NCBI GenBank assembly: GCA_910576845.1
Contig: CAJTJA010000003.1
Span: 39,943-57,812, forward strand
Length of the DNA stretch: 17,870 nucleotides
DNA from: an uncultured Oscillibacter sp.
Lineage (GTDB): Bacteria > Bacillota > Clostridia > Oscillospirales > Oscillospiraceae
Direction: 5' to 3'
Part shown: in pieces, positions 13,356 to 17,870 of the stretch
How the letters are laid out: each line of letters begins with the position of its first letter
Position numbering within the stretch: the stretch's first letter is position 1
Notes under the pieces: generated by a model
What the model was told of the DNA's origin: nothing
The model's database searches: none
Seen by the model: only the letters and a program-made list of their open reading frames with translations
Translations under genes and position numbers: made by a program

Positions 13356-14051
13356 TCAGAGTTTTCGGAGCGCATCCACCAAGGCGGTTTTGCCCTCTGT
13401 CTTTTCGTCCTTCATTTTGATAATTTTAGCCGGGCTGCCCGCTACCACGGCATTTTCCGGTACGTCCTCAATGACGATGGCCCCTGCGGCTACCACGGCG
13501 TTTCTGCCGATATGGACGCCCTCGATGATCACGGCGTTGGCTCCTACCAAAACTCCGTCCTCCACAACAACAGGCGTGGCTGAGGCGGGTTCCACCACAC
13601 CGGCCAGCACAGCCCCCGCGCCAATGTGACAGCGGTTGCCCACCGTGGCCCGGCCGCCCAGCACCACTCCCATGTCGATCATGGTGCCCTTGCCAACCAC
13701 AGCGCCGATGTTGATGACGGCTCCCATCATAATCACGGCTCCTTCGCCAATTTCCACTTTTTCCCGAATAACTGCGCCGGGTTCAATCCGGGCCTTGATG
13801 TTTTTCATGTCCAGCAGGGGAACGCCGGAGTTTCTGCGGTCATTTTCCACGATGCAGTCGGTAATAATGTTGGCGTTGGCCTTTAAAATGGGTTCTAATT
13901 CGGACCAATCGCCGAAGACGATCCGGCTGTTTTCCTGGCCGAAAACCTTGGCGGAACCAAAGTCCACAGGGGCGGTGGTATTGACATAGAGTTTCACCGG
14001 GGTTCGTTTCTCGGAATTTGCGATATAATCAATAATATCCTGTGCGTTCAT
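13356..14051 (-). CDS. dapH: Tetrahydrodipicolinate N-acetyltransferase (DapH)
   Basis: 231 residues, the usual length for DapH, which acetylates tetrahydrodipicolinate with acetyl-CoA in the acetylase branch of lysine and diaminopimelate synthesis. The N-terminal DapH_N domain (IIDYIANSEKRTPVKLYVN) is followed by a left-handed beta-helix of hexapeptide repeats (about residues 90-205: GAVIREKVEIGEGAVIMMGA, GRATVGNRCHIGAGAVLAGV) and the typical AGSPAKIIK end. GGGAGG precedes the ATG. It is the last gene of the dapA-dapB-dapH unit, separated from dapB by a structured 162-base spacer. It uses acetyl-CoA, as opposed to succinyl-CoA in DapD enzymes, judging from length and domain type. Confidence 0.96.
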   Translation of the reverse strand: MNAQDIIDYIANSEKRTPVKLYVNTTAPVDFGSAKVFGQENSRIVFGDWSELEPILKANANIITDCIVENDRRNSGVPLLDMKNIKARIEPGAVIREKVEIGEGAVIMMGAVINIGAVVGKGTMIDMGVVLGGRATVGNRCHIGAGAVLAGVVEPASATPVVVEDGVLVGANAVIIEGVHIGRNAVVAAGAIVIEDVPENAVVAGSPAKIIKMKDEKTEGKTALVDALRKL

Positions 14052-14160
14052 AAAACCCTCCCTGAAAAGCTGTCTGCGCTGCTGCGGAGACTTGGGCTGA
14101 CGACATGCCCGGCGGCATGCCGGAGCTTTTGCGGCGGTGTTTAGCTGCGCGGCACGCAGG

Positions 14161-14195
14161 GACTCTGAACGGAAGAACCGCTAAGAGTCTTTTTG
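14161..14195 (+). terminator. Plus-strand terminator in the dapB-dapH spacer
   Basis: GACTCT (14161-14166) pairs with AGAGTC (14184-14189), with CGG/CCG stacking inside, and is followed by TTTTTG. On the plus strand this has the form of an intrinsic terminator; on the minus strand (the operon strand) there is no T tract. No plus-strand gene lies upstream, so it would end antisense or small-RNA transcription. Confidence 0.5.
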
Positions 14196-14213
14196 TTCTT
14201 TATAAAAAGTAAT

Positions 14214-14933
14214 TTATTCCCCAAATAAAATCTTTTGCAGATCATAGATTCCATTGGGTTTTCCCGGCAGGAGGCGGGCCATATGCAGGGCTCCGTTGAC
14301 AAAAATCTGTCTGCTGGCCGCCCGGTGGGTAAATTCCAGCTCCTCGTCGGGACCGAGAAAATGGACGGTGTGAGTGCCTGCCACCGTGCCGCCCCGGAGG
14401 GCATGAATGCCGATTTCGTTCTTTTCCCGTTTGCCTGTATTGCCTTCCCGTCCATAAACGAGACGCATGTCATGCCCGGGATTGAGGGCATCCAGCAGCA
14501 GCCTGGCAGAGCCGCTGGGAGCGTCTTCCTTTTGATTGTGGTGGGTTTCGGTAAGCTCAATGTCGAAGTCTGGCTTTAGAACGCCGGCGACCTGTGCCAG
14601 AGCCCGGTACAGCACCGCCATGCCCAGGGAGAAATTGGCCGCCCAGAGTACCGGGGCGGAGGTTCCCAGGCTCTCCAGCTGGCGGAGCTGCCCGGCGGTA
14701 TAGCCGGTGGTTCCTGAGAGAAGGGGGGTGCCGGTGCGGCGGACGTAAGAACAGATCTCGGGCAAGGTCTCAGGCCGGGAAAAATCAATGACCACATCAG
14801 CCGCTTTCCCCAGCTTTCCCAGCTGATCCAGATCCCTGCGCCCGAAAGAGGCTTCAATCTCGTCTCCGGCGGCGCAGGCAGTTTCCTGAATGAGGCGTCC
14901 CATTTTTCCCCGTCCGATTAAAATGTATTTCAC
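14214..14933 (-). CDS. dapB: 4-hydroxy-tetrahydrodipicolinate reductase (DapB)
   Basis: 239 residues. It reduces the DapA product to tetrahydrodipicolinate with NAD(P)H in the cytosol. The nucleotide-binding glycine motif is GRGKMG (7-12). GTTGY (74-78) and the signature ELTETHHNQKEDAPSG (126-141) carry the catalytic His131/His132 and Lys135. The start is GTG at 14933, overlapping the dapA stop in a GTGA arrangement, which implies translational coupling. It is slightly shorter than the E. coli enzyme, typical of the Firmicutes form. It is regulated by the lysine riboswitch upstream of dapA. Confidence 0.96.
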   Translation of the reverse strand: MKYILIGRGKMGRLIQETACAAGDEIEASFGRRDLDQLGKLGKAADVVIDFSRPETLPEICSYVRRTGTPLLSGTTGYTAGQLRQLESLGTSAPVLWAANFSLGMAVLYRALAQVAGVLKPDFDIELTETHHNQKEDAPSGSARLLLDALNPGHDMRLVYGREGNTGKREKNEIGIHALRGGTVAGTHTVHFLGPDEELEFTHRAASRQIFVNGALHMARLLPGKPNGIYDLQKILFGE

Positions 14934-15817
14934 AGCAGTCCCGCCTCCTTCAGCGTGGCCCGAAGTGCGGCGGTGTGTTCCTCACTCAGTTCACACAGGG
15001 GCAGCCGCATGGGACCTGCATTCAGTCCCATCATGTTCATAGCGGACTTGACAGGAATGGGATTTACTTCCATGAAAAGGCCGTTCATCAGTTTCAGATA
15101 CTTCAGATGGCTGGACAGCGCCTGAGCGTGATTGCCGGCGGCGTAGTCCGTTACGATCTGATGACATACAGCGGGCATAACATTGGCAAATACGGAGATC
15201 ACACCACTGCCGCCGATACTCATCAAGGGGAGTGTAATATCATCATTTCCAGAGTACAGGGCAAAATCCGGACCCACGCAGTGGGCAATTTTCATGGCGT
15301 AGCTCATGTCCCCGCTGGCTTCCTTGATGCCGGTGATATTGGGATGCCTGCTGAGCCTTTCCACCACGGAGACAGGGATGGAACAGCCGGTGCGGCCGGG
15401 AACGTTGTATAAGAGGCAGGGAATCTTTACCCTGTCCGCCGTTTCGGCAAAGTGGCGGTACATACCTTCTGGATTGGCCTTATTATAGTATGGGGAGATC
15501 AGCAGCAGGGCATCGGCCCCCATGTTCTGGTATTCGATGCTTTTTTCCACTTGGGTGGAAGTGCAGTTGGAGCCGCTTCCCACGATGACGGGAACGCGGC
15601 CATTCACCACCTTGATGGTATGGGCGACGATAGTGGCGTCCTCCTCATGGCTCATGGTGGGATACTCGCCGGTGGTGCCCAATGTGAGGATGCCGTCGGT
15701 CTTGGCGGCGATCTGCCGCTCCAGTAGATTGGTGAGAGCGTCAAAGTTTACGCTGCCGTCCTCGCGGAAAGGGGTAATCATGGCGACAATGGAACCTATG
15801 GGATTGTTGAATTTCAT
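14930..15817 (-). CDS. dapA: 4-hydroxy-tetrahydrodipicolinate synthase (DapA)
   Basis: 295 residues. It condenses pyruvate with aspartate semialdehyde, the committed step to diaminopimelate and lysine. It is a TIM-barrel lyase with GTTGE (47-51), Tyr137 in YNVPGRTG, Arg142 and the Schiff-base Lys165 in GIKEASGD, all at a constant offset of 4 from the E. coli residues. The ATG at 15817 has GGAGG 8 bases upstream; the frame stays open further upstream but only through the riboswitch leader. It is the first gene of dapA-dapB-dapH. Confidence 0.97.
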   Translation of the reverse strand: MKFNNPIGSIVAMITPFREDGSVNFDALTNLLERQIAAKTDGILTLGTTGEYPTMSHEEDATIVAHTIKVVNGRVPVIVGSGSNCTSTQVEKSIEYQNMGADALLLISPYYNKANPEGMYRHFAETADRVKIPCLLYNVPGRTGCSIPVSVVERLSRHPNITGIKEASGDMSYAMKIAHCVGPDFALYSGNDDITLPLMSIGGSGVISVFANVMPAVCHQIVTDYAAGNHAQALSSHLKYLKLMNGLFMEVNPIPVKSAMNMMGLNAGPMRLPLCELSEEHTAALRATLKEAGLL

Positions 15818-15869
15818 TTGAATATCCTCCAAGCTTGCAGAATCAGGGGCGGGTAATTCGTATAAAAAA

Positions 15870-15898
15870 GCCGGTAGAGGCACGCTGCTCCTACCGAC
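15870..15898 (-). terminator. Attenuator terminator of the lysine riboswitch
   Basis: On the minus strand GTCGGTAG (15898-15891) pairs with CTACCGGC (15877-15870), followed by TTTTTT (15869-15864). Its 5' arm can also pair with CTATC of the aptamer P1 3' strand and nearby bases. This gives an antiterminator when lysine is absent, the classic OFF arrangement. Confidence 0.85.
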
Positions 15899-15937
15899 AG
15901 GCTGCACGCCGCAGACAGCGCGGCGTTTCTGTAAGCG

Positions 15938-16092
15938 GATAGCGCCCCCGCGGCTGTGCCGCGGACAGTCCCGGCGGTATTTCCACCGGACCCATCTCCC
16001 GTTCATGCCCAAACGGAAGATTCGGCGGAGCTGCCTCTGCCGCGATCCCTGCCTGCCGGCTCCCGCGACTTCTTCGTCCCCGCGCCTCTATC
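15938..16092 (-). promoter_or_regulatory. Lysine riboswitch (L-box) aptamer
   Basis: The minus-strand leader starts with GATAGAGGCGCGG and ends with GGGGGCGCTATC, closing P1 (GATAG/CTATC). In between, in the expected order, are AAGAAGTCGCGG, AGGGATCGCGG, GCTCCGCCGAA, TTTGGGCATGAACGGG and GGGACTGTC. These correspond to the core blocks of the lysC riboswitch. It lies between a sigma-A promoter and dapA, so lysine should repress the dapABH transcript. Confidence 0.92.
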
Positions 16093-16105
16093 TCAATTTT
16101 ATAAT

Positions 16106-16134
16106 ATCATATCATCTTCCATGTGCGGTTGCAA
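16106..16134 (-). promoter_or_regulatory. Sigma-A promoter of the dap operon
   Basis: TTGCAA (16134-16129), 17 bases, then TATGAT (16111-16106), minus strand. The start falls just before the riboswitch P1. Confidence 0.72.
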
Positions 16135-16151
16135 GAGGAGCCTTTAAAAAA

Positions 16152-16171
16152 TTTTGTTGAAAGCAACAAAA
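16152..16171. repeat. AT-rich palindrome between dapA and the M20 gene
   Basis: TTTTGTTG and CAACAAAA with a 4-base AAAG loop, lying between the two divergent promoters. Possible operator or weak hairpin; read on the minus strand it is followed by TTTTTT, so it could stop readthrough towards dapA. Confidence 0.4.
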
Positions 16172-16184
16172 ACACATCTGCCCC

Positions 16185-16214
16185 TTGTCTCGTGCCGCCA
16201 AAACATGCTATTAT
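16185..16214 (+). promoter_or_regulatory. Sigma-A promoter of the M20 deacetylase gene
   Basis: TTGTCT (16185-16190), 18 bases, then TATTAT (16209-16214); the start would be near 16221, giving a short leader before AGGAGG at 16236. Confidence 0.55.
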
Positions 16215-16249
16215 TGAATCCGGTTGAAAGTAAAAAGGAGGCAATGCCC

Positions 16250-17347
16250 ATGCTGCCCGTTGTTGAATATCGCCGCGCCCTTCACCGCATTCCCGAGTTG
16301 GACGACCGCCTGCCGGAGACCTGCGCCTATGTTTGTTCCGCTTTGGCCAGCTTTGATCTGGAGACATTTTCACCCATCCCATCCAGCGTCTGCGCCTATC
16401 TGGATGCGGGAAAGCCTGAAACGGTGGCTTTCCGGGCGGACATGGATGCCCTGCCGATTGAGGAGGATACCGGCCTTGCCTATGCCTCCTCCCATCTTGG
16501 GGCTATGCATGCCTGCGGCCATGACGCCAACACCGCTATGGCGCTGGCCTTGGCGTCCTATGCCTCCGCCCACAGGACAGAGCTGCCCCGGAATGTCCTC
16601 TTCCTCTTTCAGCCCTCTGAGGAGACCACGGGAGGGGCGGAAAAGCTCTGCAACACCGGAATATTGGAGCGGTACCGCGCGGCCCGGGTTTTTGCGATGC
16701 ATTTATGGCCAAAACTGGAGGCGGGAAAAATTTATTCCCGCCCCGGCCCGATTATGGCCCGATCCAACGAAGTGACGGTGACCATCACCGGGAAAAGCGT
16801 CCACATCGGCAGGGCGTCGGAGGGGATTGACGCGCTGGCGGCGGGAGCGGATTATCTTCTCCGGGCCTACGCCATGGTAAAAGATCTGCCTGGAACAGAA
16901 CCGGCTGTGCTCCGCTTTGGAAAGATGACGTCCGGGAGGGTGCGGAATGCTGTCAGCGGAAAAACTTTGCTGGAGGGAAGCCTGCGGACATTCCGGGACG
17001 AGACCCAGGCGCTCTGCCGTGAAGGGCTGGAAAAGATTGGCCGGGAGATTGCGGCGGAGACCGGCTGCGTCGCTGAGGTCTATTTGAATGAGGGCTATCC
17101 GGCAGTTTGGAATCACGAGGAATTGTTCGGGAAGGTTTGCTCACATTTGGATGAACTCCGGGAACTGGAAGCGCCCACTCTGACTGCGGAGGATTTTTCG
17201 TTTTATCAGCAGAGGGTTCCGGGCCTGTTTTTCCTGCTTGGCGCGGGAGATACGGCGGAGCTCCATTCGCCGGAGTTCTGTTTTGACGATGAGAAAATAT
17301 TGCCGGAGGGGCTGGAGTTTTTGAAGCGCCTGCTTTTGCTGGAGTGA
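16250..17347 (+). CDS. M20 family amidohydrolase, probable N-acetyl-diaminopimelate deacetylase
   Basis: 365 residues of the M20D metallo-amidohydrolase group. Visible sites: LHRIPEL, RADMDALPIEE (62-72), the metal-binding HACGHD (Cys89, His91), PSEET with Glu124/Glu125, MHLWP (His151), a dimerisation domain (SNEVTVTITGKSVHIGRASE), and the C-terminal ELHSPEF histidine. The family removes acyl groups from amino acids. Because DapH, DapA and DapB are encoded next door, the most likely substrate is N-acetyl-LL-diaminopimelate, the deacetylation step of the same branch. Other N-acyl amino acids are possible from sequence alone. The ATG at 16250 is 8 bases after AGGAGG (16236-16241). The gene is divergent from dapA and has its own promoter, so the lysine riboswitch does not cover it. 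Confidence 0.88.
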   Translation: MLPVVEYRRALHRIPELDDRLPETCAYVCSALASFDLETFSPIPSSVCAYLDAGKPETVAFRADMDALPIEEDTGLAYASSHLGAMHACGHDANTAMALALASYASAHRTELPRNVLFLFQPSEETTGGAEKLCNTGILERYRAARVFAMHLWPKLEAGKIYSRPGPIMARSNEVTVTITGKSVHIGRASEGIDALAAGADYLLRAYAMVKDLPGTEPAVLRFGKMTSGRVRNAVSGKTLLEGSLRTFRDETQALCREGLEKIGREIAAETGCVAEVYLNEGYPAVWNHEELFGKVCSHLDELRELEAPTLTAEDFSFYQQRVPGLFFLLGAGDTAELHSPEFCFDDEKILPEGLEFLKRLLLLE

Positions 17348-17365
17348 GCCGAAAAGCGGGGCCAC

Positions 17366-17393
17366 TTGAAAATTGGAAAAAGCGGGGTATAAT
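17366..17393 (+). promoter_or_regulatory. Sigma-A promoter of the potassium transporter gene
   Basis: TTGAAA (17366-17371), 16 bases, then the perfect TATAAT (17388-17393). The start is near 17400, leaving a leader of about 150 bases. Confidence 0.78.
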
Positions 17394-17399
17394 AAAAGA

Positions 17400-17552
17400 A
17401 AAATGTTGTCTTATTCCGCCCTGTTTCCTGATTCGTCCGCCGCAGGAGGTGGGGAACGCTCAGGGAAGAGCCTGTTCCGCCTTGAAGGGGGAGAAGGAAG
17501 TGGGACGGAATGGATGTCCGGCAGAGCCGGGCGGAAGGGAGTGCGGTTTTCG
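17400..17552 (+). promoter_or_regulatory. Structured leader of the potassium transporter transcript
   Basis: The leader contains a clear stem-loop (GGAAC-GCTC, loop AGGGAA, GAGC-CT-GTTCC, 17453-17478), and ATTCCG near 17413 can pair with CGGAAT near 17510. KtrB/TrkH genes are often controlled by c-di-AMP riboswitches, but I do not see that consensus here. A regulatory role is only suggested by length and folding. Confidence 0.35.
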
Positions 17553-17870
17553 ATGCCGAAAAAGCGCCGGCCAAACGCCGTGCAGACGCTGGCCTTGGGT
17601 TTTGCCCTGCTGATTCTGGCAGGAGCCTGCCTGCTGTCCCTTCCCATTGCTTCCTGGAATGGGGAGAGGATTCCATGGACCTCCGCCGTATTCACGGCGG
17701 CCTCCGCTTCCTGCGTTACCGGCCTGACCGTATATGACACGGCGACCCAATTCAGTTTCTTTGGGCAGGCGGTTCTTCTGCTGTTGATTCAGATTGGGGG
17801 CTTGGGCTTTGTAACGGCGTCGCTCCCGGCCGTTCTGCTGGTGCGGCGGAGAGTGGGACTGCGGCAGCGG
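17553..17870 (+). CDS. TrkH/KtrB family potassium uptake subunit (3' partial)
   Basis: The first 106 residues of an integral membrane potassium channel subunit; the gene runs off the window. After a basic start (MPKKRRP) comes a first membrane helix, then the pore region AASASCVTGLTVYDT with the first selectivity-filter VTGLT (55-59). The second helix is GQAVLLLLIQIGGLGFVTAS, all characteristic of this family. The ATG at 17553 is chosen by similarity; GTG at 17541 in frame is closer to AAGGGAG and cannot be excluded. A TrkA/KtrA regulatory subunit would be expected beyond the edge. Confidence 0.93.
   Translation, partial: MPKKRRPNAVQTLALGFALLILAGACLLSLPIASWNGERIPWTSAVFTAASASCVTGLTVYDTATQFSFFGQAVLLLLIQIGGLGFVTASLPAVLLVRRRVGLRQR

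Noticed and set aside
15818..16012. N-terminal extension of DapA by 65 codons
   Set aside because: It is the open frame through the riboswitch 3' part and terminator; the ATG at 15817 with GGAGG matches the DapA family start.
17400..17552. c-di-AMP (ydaO) riboswitch before the potassium transporter
   Set aside because: Expected from context, but the consensus blocks are not present; kept only as an unclassified structured leader.
1..17870. CRISPR array, tRNA, rRNA or complete insertion sequence
   Set aside because: No regularly spaced repeats, no cloverleaf or rRNA segments, and no transposase frame were seen on either strand.

Overview
The window looks like a chromosomal stretch of a GC-rich anaerobic member of the Bacillota. 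The best guess is a gut Clostridia of the Oscillospiraceae / Flavonifractor type. Reasons: AGGAGG-type ribosome binding sites, lysine and guanine riboswitches, the DapH (acetylase) branch of lysine synthesis, PadR and HxlR regulators, and gene families typical of that group. The taxon is inference; no rRNA or tRNA gene is present.

Layout. 1-5423: a sigma-54 enhancer-binding activator (5' end outside the window), its terminator, a probable upstream activating inverted repeat, a near-consensus -24/-12 promoter, then a four-gene operon: MalY/PatB-type C-S lyase, DAACS amino-acid symporter, RidA, and a small glutaredoxin-like protein. The transporter lacks the arginine that binds acidic side chains, so the unit probably imports and degrades a neutral amino acid, plausibly cysteine or another beta-substituted amino acid, with RidA clearing the enamine/imine product. 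5424-7555: a PadR regulator divergent from two unrecognised soluble proteins. 7556-8020: no gene, but a 131-bp non-autonomous transposon-like element with 18-bp terminal inverted repeats and a 10-bp target duplication, followed by a hairpin-rich stretch.

8021-9514 (minus): a guanine deaminase gene broken by one missing base, under a promoter and a guanine-class riboswitch. The terminator shares sequence with the 3' strand of P1, which predicts that guanine turns the gene on. 9597-10395: a ZIP metal transporter with a strong terminator. 10539-10697: a second inverted-repeat element abutting the stop codon of an HxlR regulator (10698-11021, minus), which is divergent from an MBL-like hydrolase (11308-12099). 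12143-12426: a decayed C-terminal SIR2-family fragment. 12687-13247 (minus): a YdeI/OmdA-family protein.

13356-16134 (minus): the lysine/diaminopimelate unit dapA-dapB-dapH, preceded by a promoter, a lysine riboswitch and a terminator. Divergent from it is an M20 deacetylase (16250-17347) that fits the N-acetyl-diaminopimelate deacetylase step. The acetylase branch is therefore nearly complete here; only the aminotransferase is missing. The window ends in a TrkH/KtrB-type potassium channel subunit (17553 to the edge) behind a good sigma-A promoter and a structured leader.

Most of the window is conventional metabolism. The parts most worth a second look are the guanine ON-switch on a broken guaD, the sigma-54 amino-acid unit with its altered transporter, the PadR-linked unknown pair, the two small inverted-repeat elements, and a plus-strand terminator that lies antisense between dapB and dapH.
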